Source of the DNA: Kiritimatiellia bacterium
GTDB lineage: Bacteria > Verrucomicrobiota > Kiritimatiellia > CAIVKH01
NCBI GenBank assembly: GCA_027493775.1
Contig: JAOSKE010000003.1
Coordinates: 519,761-583,760 of the forward strand
Direction of reading: 5' to 3'
Length of the DNA: 64,000 bases
In this document: piece after piece, positions 1 to 8,047 of the stretch
Numbering within the stretch: position 1 is the first letter of the stretch
Layout: every line of letters begins with the position of its first letter
Made by a program: the position numbers and the translations under genes
The notes under the pieces: generated by a model
Told to the model about the DNA's origin: nothing
Databases searched by the model: none
Seen by the model: the letters and a program-made list of their open reading frames with translations, nothing else

Positions 1-765
1 CTCTGCTCGCAGGATGTGTACATCACTGCGGCGGGCTGCGTCGGACCGAACTATCGCGTGGACCATGACATCAGTCTGATTGTCCCCGAAATCTGGAGCC
101 GGATGCAACGGACCGAGCGCATCGCCACCGACCTGCTTGCGAAAGGCTGCCTGGAACGCTGCAAAGATTTTGAGCACGAAGGAAAACCCGTGCTCGCGGG
201 CCGACTCGGCTATCGAATCACCGCCCGCTTCATGCAGATTTATGGCGGTCGCGTTTTCACTACACCCGACATGGTCTTCACGCCGGAAATGCTCCGCCCG
301 GAATTACAGGATCGCGCAATCTTCGCCGATGCGATGGACAACATCGTCTCCGCGCATCGCTGGGTTTCCGAGCAATATTTTCGCGATGGCTCGATTGAAA
401 TGGCCGTCCCGCCCCTGCGCGCCCTCCTCCACATTATGGCGTACGGCGACTACAAGGGGATGACGCTTCAGGACGAAACATTGCGCGCACAATTTACCCG
501 CGAAGCCGTGCTGGCTAGCGACTGGTACGCAAAGCGTCTTGAAAAACGGCGCACGCGCAATCGCGACTTTCTCCAGAAAACCGCCGCGCGCATCGAGCGC
601 TTCCTCGCGCGCCCGGAATACCGCGACGAAGCCGCGCGACTCGACATCGCGCACCGGCTCTCCGAAGTGCGCAAGAGCCTCAAAGACCTCGACACACCCG
701 AAAGCATTGAGTCGCTCCGCGGCGCCATCGGCGCGGATTTATTCGCGCCCATTGCCTCGGACTAA
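1..765 (+). CDS. C-terminal part of a probable PPi-type phosphoenolpyruvate carboxykinase (5' end outside window)
   Basis: The reading frame is open at base 1, so only the last ~254 residues of a longer protein are present; a GTG at 16 lies inside the gene. The segment is soluble and helical, with the stretch RLGYRITARFM, then GRVFTTPDMVF, LRPELQD and FADAMDN, then PPLRALLHIMAYGDYKGMTL. This pattern resembles what I remember of the C-terminal region of the large (about 1,100 aa) pyrophosphate-dependent PEP carboxykinases of Propionibacterium and Entamoeba, which interconvert PEP and oxaloacetate using PPi. The catalytic core is not in the window, so the name rests on tail similarity recalled from memory. 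The PPi-linked pfp at 39560 would fit a PPi-based glycolysis. It could instead be a different large protein of unknown function. Confidence 0.45.
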   Translation, partial: LCSQDVYITAAGCVGPNYRVDHDISLIVPEIWSRMQRTERIATDLLAKGCLERCKDFEHEGKPVLAGRLGYRITARFMQIYGGRVFTTPDMVFTPEMLRPELQDRAIFADAMDNIVSAHRWVSEQYFRDGSIEMAVPPLRALLHIMAYGDYKGMTLQDETLRAQFTREAVLASDWYAKRLEKRRTRNRDFLQKTAARIERFLARPEYRDEAARLDIAHRLSEVRKSLKDLDTPESIESLRGAIGADLFAPIASD

Positions 766-802
766 CTCCGCATCGCGCGGCGCAAAATTGGACCATTCAA
801 AA

Positions 803-831
803 TTTCCATTGTGGATTGTTTAAGGTATGAT
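803..831 (+). promoter_or_regulatory. Possible sigma-70 promoter for the EIIA-mgtE gene
   Basis: A TATGAT -10-like hexamer lies at 826-831, 17 bases after a weak -35 match TTTCCA at 803-808. The leader of roughly 120 bases down to the ATG at 956 has no conserved magnesium (M-box) riboswitch signature that I can recognise. Weak evidence only. Confidence 0.25.
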
Positions 832-955
832 CGCCACTTCGTAGCCATCGCGCGATGTGCTCGGCCCGCATTGCACAAACCGGCATAGACTCAAACAGGC
901 AGGACAGCACAAAATGCTGTGCGCTTGTCACGACAGCAGGAGGAGGAAACGACAA

Positions 956-2815
956 ATGAATACGATGCCGGCGCTTTTGAAGGCGGTTGACGAAGGTCGC
1001 GTCATTCAGCTCGCCTCGACAACGAAAGATGCAGCATTGCGCGAGCTGGCGGCGGCGATGCATACAGAAAACCTCGGAGTCACGCCAACGCAGCTTCTCG
1101 ACGCGGTTTTCCGTCGCGAGATTCAGTCCTCCGCTTATCTCGGCCACGGGGTTGCGATCCCTCACGCACGGGCGGGCGAAGAAGGAGAGGCTTACTGTGC
1201 AATCGGTTGGAGTCCGAATGGAATTCAGTACGACACCACAGACGAATGGTCGGTCCACCTTATTCTGATGTATTGCGTGCCAGCTTCCGCAAGCGGGGCC
1301 TACCTCGCTGAAATAGCGGCGTTGGCCAAGGCGATTCGTGCAGACAAAACAAATTACGAGATCGCCGTCTTATCCGATTTCGACACCGCAATCGCGCGGC
1401 TGCGCAAATGGCTGGAGATATCCACCGACAAGCACGACCCGGTGCGCAAAGGCTCTGGCACAACCTCTGTCAGCCGCTTCCTGCTCCCCGATATTACGGA
1501 AATGATCGAAGCAGGACGCTTGAACGACACCCGCATCTTCCTTTCATCGCAACCGGCGCCCGATGTGGCCGAAATGATTTCCGATGTGGAGGATCAATAT
1601 CGTCTATTGCTCTTCCGGCTAATCCCCCGCCGCCTCGCAAGCGAAGTTTTTTCACTGCTCGACTACGCATCGCAAGACCTCCTCGTCAACAGCATGGCGC
1701 AGGAGGAAGCGCGCCAGGTCATCTCAACGCTTTCGCCCGACGACCGCACCGCACTCTTTGAAGAACTCCCCGCAAACGTCACACAACGCCTGCTCTCGTT
1801 GTTGAGCGAGCAGGATCGCAAACAGTCCCTCGCCCTTCTCAGCTACCCGCGCGACAGCGTCGGGCGCTTGATGACAAACCGCTACATCGCCATTCGCTCC
1901 GAATGGACGGTTGAGCAAGCGATGGCCCATATCCGCGCCACGGGCAGTGATTCTGAAACAATGGCGGTCATTTACATTACGGACGAAGAAGGCGTGCTGC
2001 TCGATGACGTCCGCCTGCACAACTTGATTCTGGCAGAGCCGAGCATACCGATTTCAAATCTGCAAGATGGACAATTCGCTGTACTGACCTCCGTGATGGA
2101 TCGCGAAGAGGCGGTGACGATTTTCAAAAAGTACGATCTTTATGCCCTACCTGTCGTAGATGAAGACGGCGTATTGCTCGGAATTGTTACCAGTGACGAT
2201 ATGCTCGACGTTTCAGAAGAAGAGGCGACGGAAGACTTTCACAAAGGCGTCGCCGTGCGCCCGATGGAGACGGGTTATCTGAAGACCCCCCTCCTCACAA
2301 TGTATCGGAGCCGAATCCCTTGGCTGCTCGTCCTCGTCTTTATCAATGTCTTTTCCGGCGCTGGGATTGCTTATTTTGAAGCCCTGATCGGCGCCTACGT
2401 CGCTTTGGTTTTTTTCCTGCCGCTATTGATTGATAGCGGCGGCAACGCGGGCTCCCAATCCGCCACGCTCATCATCCGCAGCATGGCGTTGGGCGAACTC
2501 AGTCTGCACGATTTCTTCCAGACCTTCGGTCGAGAAATCCTCGTTTCCGTCGGCCTCGGACTCTCAATGGCGGTGGCTGTATTCTTCCTGGCCTGGTGGC
2601 GTGGGGGTGCAAGGATGGGCTTGGTCGTTTCAATCGCAATGACCGCCATTGTTATAACGGGCAACCTGATCGGAATGCTCCTGCCGTTCATCTTCAGAAA
2701 GTTGCGGATGGACCCGGCCGTTGCCAGCGGCCCGCTTGTGACCTCGCTTGTGGATATCCTCGGTGTGCTGATTTATTTCGGCACCGCCTCCGCGATTCTC
2801 ACCATGACGCATTAA
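956..2815 (+). CDS. mgtE: PTS EIIA domain fused to MgtE-type magnesium transporter
   Basis: The protein is 620 aa. Residues ~1-145 form a fructose/nitrogen-type PTS EIIA domain with the phosphorylatable His70 in GHGVAIPHAR. Residues ~180-300 form an MgtE N superhelical domain, ~305-430 a CBS pair, and ~450-619 the MgtE membrane channel, including the family hallmark PLLIDSGGNAGSQS. The ATG at 956 is chosen because a strong AGGAGGAGG ribosome site ends about 9 bases upstream; the frame is open back to 857 but has no such site there. Known: MgtE is a homodimeric Mg2+ channel gated by Mg2+ binding at the cytosolic N and CBS domains. Inferred: phosphorylation of the EIIA module by HPr (55082-55384) could tune Mg2+ flux to PEP or carbon status. 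The fusion architecture is the unusual point; the two domain assignments are secure. Confidence 0.9.
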   Translation: MNTMPALLKAVDEGRVIQLASTTKDAALRELAAAMHTENLGVTPTQLLDAVFRREIQSSAYLGHGVAIPHARAGEEGEAYCAIGWSPNGIQYDTTDEWSVHLILMYCVPASASGAYLAEIAALAKAIRADKTNYEIAVLSDFDTAIARLRKWLEISTDKHDPVRKGSGTTSVSRFLLPDITEMIEAGRLNDTRIFLSSQPAPDVAEMISDVEDQYRLLLFRLIPRRLASEVFSLLDYASQDLLVNSMAQEEARQVISTLSPDDRTALFEELPANVTQRLLSLLSEQDRKQSLALLSYPRDSVGRLMTNRYIAIRSEWTVEQAMAHIRATGSDSETMAVIYITDEEGVLLDDVRLHNLILAEPSIPISNLQDGQFAVLTSVMDREEAVTIFKKYDLYALPVVDEDGVLLGIVTSDDMLDVSEEEATEDFHKGVAVRPMETGYLKTPLLTMYRSRIPWLLVLVFINVFSGAGIAYFEALIGAYVALVFFLPLLIDSGGNAGSQSATLIIRSMALGELSLHDFFQTFGREILVSVGLGLSMAVAVFFLAWWRGGARMGLVVSIAMTAIVITGNLIGMLLPFIFRKLRMDPAVASGPLVTSLVDILGVLIYFGTASAILTMTH

Positions 2816-2909
2816 ATTCTCCGTGCAGGGCGCAGAAAAAGCGGCGCACTCGCGTCTTGCCTTTTATCCCCCGAGCCTGTTAGGTTCTGAGCACATTTTT
2901 GTTCGCCCT

Positions 2910-2991
2910 GCTCGGGTGGTGGAATGGCATACACGCATGCTTGAGGTGCATGTGCCGCAAGGCGTGGGGGTTCAAGTCCCCCCGAGCACCA
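2910..2991 (+). tRNA. tRNA-Leu, anticodon GAG (T-arm/acceptor two bases short)
   Basis: Acceptor GCTCGGG at 2910-2916 pairs with CCCGAGC at 2981-2987, followed by discriminator A and an encoded CCA (2989-2991). The anticodon arm CATGC-TTGAGGT-GCATG gives anticodon GAG. A long variable arm GCC-GCAA-GGC marks the type II tRNA-Leu fold, and the T-loop is TTCAAGT. Oddity: GGGGG before the T-loop needs CCCCC after it and the acceptor needs a further CCC, eight C in all, but only six are present (2978-2983). The T-stem and acceptor therefore compete for bases. A shortened homopolymer in the consensus is the simplest explanation. Confidence 0.88.
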
Positions 2992-3031
2992 TTTTGATTC
3001 CGGGCCGAAGACCCGGCCTGCGAGGTAAATC

Positions 3032-3310
3032 ATGGTCACAGCAATCGTCGCCCTGCAAATCGAACGCGATAAAATCAACGAAGTCGCGTCGAAGCTCTCG
3101 GATATGAAAGGCATCACCGAAGTGTATTCCGTGAGCGGCCGTTACGACCTCATTGCCATGGTTCGCACACGCGACAACGATTCACTCGCGGAAATCGTGA
3201 CCAACGCGCTCCTGAAAATGGAGGGCATCAAACACAGCGAAACCATGCTCGCGTTTCGTTCCTATTCCAAACACGACCTCGACAGCATGTTCGCCATCGG
3301 CATGGTGTAA
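3032..3310 (+). CDS. Stand-alone Lrp/AsnC ligand-binding (RAM) domain protein
   Basis: This 92-aa protein corresponds to the C-terminal effector-binding RAM domain of Lrp/AsnC regulators and lacks the N-terminal helix-turn-helix. The beta-alpha-beta-beta-alpha-beta pattern is visible: VTAIVALQIERDKINEVASK, then GITEVYSVSGRYDLIAMVR, then GIKHSETMLAFRSY. Known: such stand-alone domains form oligomers that bind amino acids or other small effectors. They may act as partners for full-length Lrp proteins. It lies 40 bases after the tRNA-Leu and 15 bases before rdgB, probably co-transcribed with rdgB. No DNA-binding part is visible, so a direct repressor role is unlikely. Confidence 0.8.
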   Translation: MVTAIVALQIERDKINEVASKLSDMKGITEVYSVSGRYDLIAMVRTRDNDSLAEIVTNALLKMEGIKHSETMLAFRSYSKHDLDSMFAIGMV

Positions 3311-3325
3311 ATCGCATCGCGCGGA

Positions 3326-3932
3326 ATGAAGCTCCTCATCGCCACCCGGAATGCGCACAAGCTGGAAGAGCTGCGCGCGATTCTTGATTTACCCGGCATC
3401 CAACTGATCTCCGCCGACGACATTCCAAACGCGCCGGAGGTCGAGGAAGACGGCGACACGTTCGAGGCCAATGCGATAAAAAAAAGCGGTCACACTCGCA
3501 ACATTCTCCGGACTCTGGTCGCTCGCCGACGACTCCGGACTGGAAGTGAACGCGCTCGGCGGAATCCCCGGCGTCCACTCCGCGCGCTATGCGGGTGAGC
3601 CGACGGACTACCGCGCGAACAATCAAAAACTACTCGCCGCGCTAAACGGACAAACAAATCGCCGCGCCAATTTCCGCACCGTCATCGCCCTGTCCGCTCC
3701 AGACGGAGAGGCGCACACAGTCGAAGGCCGCTGCGACGGTGTAATTATCGAACAACTGCGCGGACGCGAAGGCTTCGGCTACGACCCGTTATTTCTACCC
3801 GACGGCTACACACAAACCTTCGCCGAAATGTCCGCCGAGCAAAAAAACAAAATCTCTCACCGCGCCAACGCCCTCGCCCGCGCAAAGACCGCGTGGGCAG
3901 CATTCCTCGCGACAACCCCCGCGCATTGGTAG
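3326..3932 (+). CDS. rdgB: RdgB/HAM1 dITP/XTP pyrophosphatase (frameshifted in this sequence)
   Basis: It hydrolyses non-canonical purine NTPs (dITP, XTP) to the monophosphate and PPi, keeping them out of DNA and RNA. The N-terminal part carries the family start [18 protein letters not shown] and [10 protein letters not shown]. The rest continues in another frame with [30 protein letters not shown] and [16 protein letters not shown] motifs. The two parts join cleanly if one A is removed from the eight-A run at 3478-3485, which restores the expected [13 protein letters not shown] stretch between them. The corrected protein is ~202 aa, normal for the family. I therefore treat the break as a consensus error rather than a dead gene. 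Confidence 0.9.
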
Positions 3933-4060
3933 CCAACCCGGCGCCATTACCCTGAAGCCGTGGAGCCGGTCCGCCCTACCCACGCGGAAAAAAACAAAGG
4001 GAAAGGGCGTGTCGAAGTGGACAAATTTTCCGCCCGGAACGAAGTGATCAACACCACCCC

Positions 4061-4096
4061 AAAAAAACAGGCGCCCCGAATGGGAGCGCCTGTTTT
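4061..4096 (-). terminator. Rho-independent terminator of the Ala-rich lipoprotein gene
   Basis: An 11-bp stem AAAACAGGCGC / GCGCCTGTTTT (4064-4074 with 4086-4096), extended by CCC/GGG, reads on the minus strand into a run of seven T. It lies 20 bases beyond the stop of the minus-strand gene. It could also stop plus-strand transcripts from rdgB. Confidence 0.8.
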
Positions 4097-4115
4097 CAAC
4101 GAACTTGACTCTACT

Positions 4116-4728
4116 TTATTCGTTCGCAGGGTGAGCATCTTCCGCATCTGCGGCTGCATCCGATACGGCATCCTCAGCTTGTGTTGCTGCATCGTCCAAT
4201 TGCTCGGACGCGCTCTCGACAACATCCGACGCCTGATCGGCTGCGTCAGAAGCGGCTGCTTCCACGCTCTCGGCGGCCTGATCGGCCGCAGAATCTGCGG
4301 AGCCGCTGACGGAATCAACTGCAGACTGCACAGCGCCCTTTGCGCTTTCCAGTGCGCCGGAAACGGTTTCCGTAGCAGCAGCGCCAGCCTCCTTCGCGTT
4401 CTCTACACCGGCGGACGCGGCATCCGACACGGCAGCGCCAGCTTCTTTTGCCTTTTCCACACCTTCTGCAACGGTGTCTTTCGCCTTTTCCAGCCCATCG
4501 GAAGTCGCGTCTTTCACCGCTGCTGCGGCATCGCTCGCCGCCTCGGCAACGGCGTCCGCCGCTTTCTTCGTGGCATCAACTGCCGCATCCGCAGCTTCCT
4601 TGGTCTTCTGCAGCGCGTTTTCCGCGCTCTGCTCCAGCGCGGACTTCTGCCCACCCTGTTGACCACAACCCGCCATTACCAACGCGCCGGACACCAAAGC
4701 CACCGCGATCAATGTCAATTTTTTTCAC
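4116..4728 (-). CDS. Ala-rich amphipathic-repeat lipoprotein
   Basis: This envelope lipoprotein is of unknown role. A lipobox LVMAGC follows a short hydrophobic leader, and the ~180 residues after it are almost wholly Ala, Asp, Glu, Lys, Ser and Val in an 11-residue-like amphipathic pattern (AADAAVDATKKAADAVAEAA, then ENAKEAGAAATETVSGALES). This resembles LEA or apolipoprotein-like helices. Start: a good ribosome site AAAGGAG lies 8 bases before a GTG at 4728-4726 encoding M-K-K-L-T-L, but the seven-A run at 4719-4725 throws that start out of frame by one base. Without correction the first usable start is TTG at 4718. It lies 22 bases after uraH and could be the last gene of the ureide operon. 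The leader and lipobox are secure; a stress or desiccation role would be a guess. Confidence 0.7.
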
Positions 4729-4750
4729 TTACTTCTTCTCCTTTGTTTTA

Positions 4751-5099
4751 CTAACTACCTCGATAAGTCGAGTATCCATACGGTGACAGCAACAATGGTA
4801 CGTGGTAGTGCTGCCCCGTATCCCGAACCTCAAACTCAATGGAGACACTGGGGAAAAACGTCGCTTCATTCAACTGCTTAAAATACGCCCCGGTATCAAA
4901 TGTCGCACGATAAATGCCTGGCGCGATGGTTGCGTCCCCCGGCATCCAATCCGTAATCCGCCCATCCGCGTTCGTCACGCCCCCCGGCAAGTTTCGTCCA
5001 TTCACCGCCCGCAGACCTCGCCTCCAGCGCTACATTCACACCCGCCGCAGGTTTGCCGCGCGCGGTATCCAACACATGCGTCGTGATTGGACTTCTCAT
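4751..5099 (-). CDS. uraH: 5-hydroxyisourate hydrolase (transthyretin-like; frameshifted)
   Basis: It converts 5-hydroxyisourate, the product of urate oxidation, to OHCU, the second step of urate-to-allantoin conversion. The N-terminal piece has the family opening ITTHVLDTARGKPAAGVNV; the C-terminal piece has HYHVPLLLSPYGYSTYRGS, ending in the diagnostic YRGS. The frames are joined by removing one G from the six-base run (C on the plus strand) at 4980-4985, giving KLAGGVTNADGR and a normal protein of ~115 aa. It overlaps the upstream DUF6986 gene by 4 bases, consistent with translational coupling in the ureide operon. The frame break looks like a consensus error. Confidence 0.9.
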
Positions 5100-6466
5100 A
5101 GCGACCTCCTTTTTACTTTTTTCTTGCGCGCGTCCAGAATTTTCACAAACGAGCGCCCGCGCAACTCTTCAATCGTCAGACCCGTCGCCTGCGCTTCCTT
5201 CTCCGTGATCGCGCCGCAATTGATCCCACGAAGGAAGTAGTTCAACAACCCTTGCCCCGTCGCCGCGTCGTCAAACACGTCACCGATCAAAGTCGCCTGC
5301 GCCGCCTTTTCCACAAAGGTCTTCAAACGGAGCGACGCCGCCTCCAATCCTTCGAGAAAGAAGCGATACACCGTCGCATAGCGAATCGGAAACTGCGCCG
5401 GGTGCAAATCCCAACCCTGATAGTAGCCCGTATAAAGCGAGTGCTGTACGTGCTCGTGCATCAACCGCCATGCGCGATGCACCACTTCGCGGTTTTCCTT
5501 CTTCTGGATCGGCGTTAACTTCTTGCCCGGCGCTGCGCGGTGCGGGCCCACGGGCATAATATTCGTCGCGCCATCAGAAATCCAAATGCCCGTTCCCATC
5601 AGTGAAACGCGCTGCATCTCACGCGCAAAATCGCAGACTGGATGTTTCATATCCTGATAGGCGGCAGTAATATTGTTGGATGCGGTGTAGTCATACACAC
5701 CAAAGTGCGCACCACGGCAACGGCCTTCTGCGGCCTCGACGAAGTGTGACATATTCGATGCGCCGTCCGGGCCGATGATGGATTGAGGCATTTCAACCAT
5801 CAGTTCCATCAACAGCGAGTTCTTCGGCAGTTTCAGACGCTTCTCTAGTGCCGAGAGCAAGCGTGCCATCGCGCGCACTTGCTCCGCCATCACGGGTTTC
5901 GGCAGAGTGACGACAAAATTTTCCGGCAACTGGCCCCCGGTCTCCTTCACCAGCGTCGTAATAAAAATATCGAGCGTGCGAATTGCGCGCATTTTCAATT
6001 CCTGTGTCATCGGCTTTGTGCGAATCCCGATAAACGGGGGCAATGTGCCCGCCTTCATCCCGCGCGCCGTTTCCTGCGCGGTGAACGCGGCGTGATGATC
6101 TTCTTCCGCATCGGGGCGATTGCCGTAGCCGTCCTCGAAATCAATACGAAAGTCCTCAACCGGCTCGCGTTTCAATTTCTCGACCACACGATCATAAATA
6201 AGTTTGTTCAGCTTCGCGGAACCTTTCCAGCCAAGTGCGCGCGCAAACGACGCGGCGTCGGGCGCGTACTCTTCCAAGCTGCGCAATGCAACGACGCCGA
6301 GCTTCGATGCCGTGTCCGCCTTGAAAATCTGGGCGCCGCCGTACAGCGTCTGAATCGGCTGCCGCGCGGGCGATTCGCCGGGGAACTGTTTATTGAACCG
6401 GCCGAGCGCCGCAGTCAGCTCCTTATCAATGGGCTTCAACACATCAGAGCCAAGCGTCATCTTCAT
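5096..6466 (-). CDS. DUF6986-type HpcH/HpaI aldolase-like protein in the ureide operon
   Basis: A 456-aa soluble protein. Acidic and metal-binding-like motifs RIDFEDGYGNRPDAEEDHH and LLMELMVEMPQSIIGP, with a TIM-barrel-like spacing of basic and acidic residues (GIRTKPM, GRCRGAHFGVYDYT), resemble the citrate lyase beta / HpcH / malate-synthase-like superfamily, in which a Mg2+-dependent acidic pair handles 2-oxo acids. It sits between uraD and uraH with 4-base spacing or overlap, so it is almost certainly co-expressed with urate and allantoin breakdown. Inferred role: handling glyoxylate or a related 2-oxo acid released from ureidoglycolate. The exact reaction is unknown to me; I recall the family being annotated only as DUF6986. 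Confidence 0.65.
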   Translation of the reverse strand: MKMTLGSDVLKPIDKELTAALGRFNKQFPGESPARQPIQTLYGGAQIFKADTASKLGVVALRSLEEYAPDAASFARALGWKGSAKLNKLIYDRVVEKLKREPVEDFRIDFEDGYGNRPDAEEDHHAAFTAQETARGMKAGTLPPFIGIRTKPMTQELKMRAIRTLDIFITTLVKETGGQLPENFVVTLPKPVMAEQVRAMARLLSALEKRLKLPKNSLLMELMVEMPQSIIGPDGASNMSHFVEAAEGRCRGAHFGVYDYTASNNITAAYQDMKHPVCDFAREMQRVSLMGTGIWISDGATNIMPVGPHRAAPGKKLTPIQKKENREVVHRAWRLMHEHVQHSLYTGYYQGWDLHPAQFPIRYATVYRFFLEGLEAASLRLKTFVEKAAQATLIGDVFDDAATGQGLLNYFLRGINCGAITEKEAQATGLTIEELRGRSFVKILDARKKKVKRRSL

Positions 6467-6469
6467 TAT

Positions 6470-6991
6470 TTATCTCCCAGTACTTCTTCCTGAAAAAAGT
6501 TTTCCGAGCCGAATCCGCGTAATCTTCGCCTGCTCGCCCGCCGCAATCTGCAATTCCTCTCTCGGACGATTTTGCAGGCGCACCTCCAACAGCTCCAACA
6601 TCTCCGGCGCGGTTTTGCCCGTGGCGCAGACGATGAAAATATAGCCGAATTTTTCCTCGTACGCGGTATTCCCATCGGCCAGGCGCTGCAAAATTTCTTC
6701 ATTCGCCGATTGCACCCCCGATTGCTCACCAGACGCCCACTGACTGGTGGATGCAAAGCGAGTACGCAGGCTGGCCACGTCGCCAATCTTCGGATGGTGA
6801 CTGAACGCTTCCATCACGTCGGCCCGCTCCATCTTCGCCCACAGGTCGTCGGCCATCTTCATCACCGATTCGACGGTGTTATAGGGACGACGCGCCGCCA
6901 ACTGCGCGGCCCATCGGCGAGCGCCGCAGCAGCGCATCAAATCTTTCACCGCCTCATCCGTGCTCAGCGCGTTGAATGCTTCTAACTTCAT
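6470..6991 (-). CDS. uraD: OHCU decarboxylase
   Basis: This 173-aa enzyme decarboxylates 2-oxo-4-hydroxy-4-carboxy-5-ureidoimidazoline to S-allantoin, completing urate degradation to allantoin. The signature FSHHPKIGD, with the catalytic His, is followed by QSANEEILQRLADGNTAYEE and KFGYIFIVCATGKTAPEML, all standard for the family. The start is set at MKLEAFNALST (6991) because the open frame upstream runs into the palindromic repeats at 6997-7043. It lies 4 bases upstream of the DUF6986 gene. Intact in this sequence. Confidence 0.93.
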   Translation of the reverse strand: MKLEAFNALSTDEAVKDLMRCCGARRWAAQLAARRPYNTVESVMKMADDLWAKMERADVMEAFSHHPKIGDVASLRTRFASTSQWASGEQSGVQSANEEILQRLADGNTAYEEKFGYIFIVCATGKTAPEMLELLEVRLQNRPREELQIAAGEQAKITRIRLGKLFSGRSTGR

Positions 6992-6996
6992 AAAAC

Positions 6997-7043
6997 TTCC
7001 AAGGGTTGGAAATCGAATTGAAAAACACTTCCAAGGGTTGGAA
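6997..7043. repeat. Two copies of a TTCCAA-N3-TTGGAA palindrome
   Basis: The 15-bp palindrome TTCCAAGGGTTGGAA is present at 6997-7011 and again at 7029-7043, in the gap between uraD and alc. A partial third (TTTCCAACCCCGGAAG) follows. Two further copies with other centres are at 23788-23802 and 23820-23834. Perfect dyad symmetry with a fixed 6-3-6 form suggests a protein-binding site or a small dispersed repeat family. Confidence 0.75.
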
Positions 7044-7077
7044 GTTTCCAACCCCGGAAGCGTTATTCATTGGTTGT

Positions 7078-8047
7078 TTATTCGCCCCACACCCGGAAAC
7101 GGCTCACGCCGCCGTCGGGGTAAATGTTCAAGCGAACGTGCGTGACGGGGCCGATATCCACCAGCTCTTTTTCGTAGAAATGTTGCTTGCTCGCCTCTGT
7201 TTTTTGACGCGGCAAAATTTCCTTCCATTGGAATTGAGGCCAGGTCAATCCGTCCACCGGCTTGCCGCCCGCGTGACATGCGTCCACGGACGCGGTATCG
7301 GGGTAGTTGCCGAAGAAATGGCCCGTATCAATTTCCAGCTTGCGAATCCGACCTTCGCGCCCGAGCGCAATGATCGCCCAGTCGAAGCCCGGTCCACGGC
7401 GACGCTTGGTCTCCCAACCGTCGCCCATATTAATGCCGCGCCCCGGAAGGATAAGATTGGTCATGGAACTGAAAAACATATCGCTGCACGCAACCGCGCG
7501 ACCGCCGTTGCCCAGCGCCGCGAGGTCCATCACGCCGCCTTCCGATTTCGCCGGAAGCGGATCGCCATACACGCGGAAGCGCGCGATGCCTCCATCCGGA
7601 TACATATTCAAACGGACGTGGGGTCCACACCTTGTCGCTTGCAATACCAAAGAGATTTTGCGAACCGGGGTTCATCGGGCTACGCGGAAGAATTTCCGTC
7701 CACGGCCCATCGGCAGATTCCGCCGCATCAATGGAGATGTACGGGGGATGGTTGCCTAGGAAGTGATTCGTATCTGCGTCAACGCCGCGAATGGTGCCGG
7801 GGAGGCCGAGTTGAATCACGCACCAGTCATGTCCGGGTACACGCTTGCGGCTACTTTCCCAACCATCGGTCCATTTTCCGCGTTCTGTAAATTTGTCCGC
7901 AATGAAGAGGCCACGGCCGGGCTTCAACATATTTTGCGCTTCCGCAAAAAAGTCGTCGGTCACCGACAGGACTTTGCCACCAAATCGCTCGGCCGCCAGA
8001 TCAACCAGTCCCGCAAATGCGGCGGCTGTAGATACAGGAGTTGACAT
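7078..8047 (-). CDS. alc: Allantoicase (frameshifted)
   Basis: It hydrolyses allantoate to ureidoglycolate and urea. Allantoicase has two similar jelly-roll-like repeats and both are visible: N-terminal DKFTERGKWTDGWESSRKR with GHDWCVIQLG, and C-terminal NMGDGWETKRRRGPGFDWAI with HFFGNYPD. Each repeat ends in the typical HVRLNxYPDGGxxRFRV. The two open frames overlap and join if one base is removed from the four-base run at 7620-7623, giving DKVWTHVRLNMYPDGG and a ~322-aa protein. It begins inside the 3' end of allB. The break is in a homopolymer, like many others here. Confidence 0.92.

Noticed and set aside
785..955. Possible magnesium (M-box) riboswitch before the mgtE fusion
   Set aside because: The leader is about the right length but I see none of the conserved M-box core segments or a paired terminator stem.
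7960..8047. Real 88-base coding overlap of allB and alc
   Set aside because: Possible, but a stop in another frame near 8060 and the many indels in this contig make an allB ending just before alc equally likely; no claim made.
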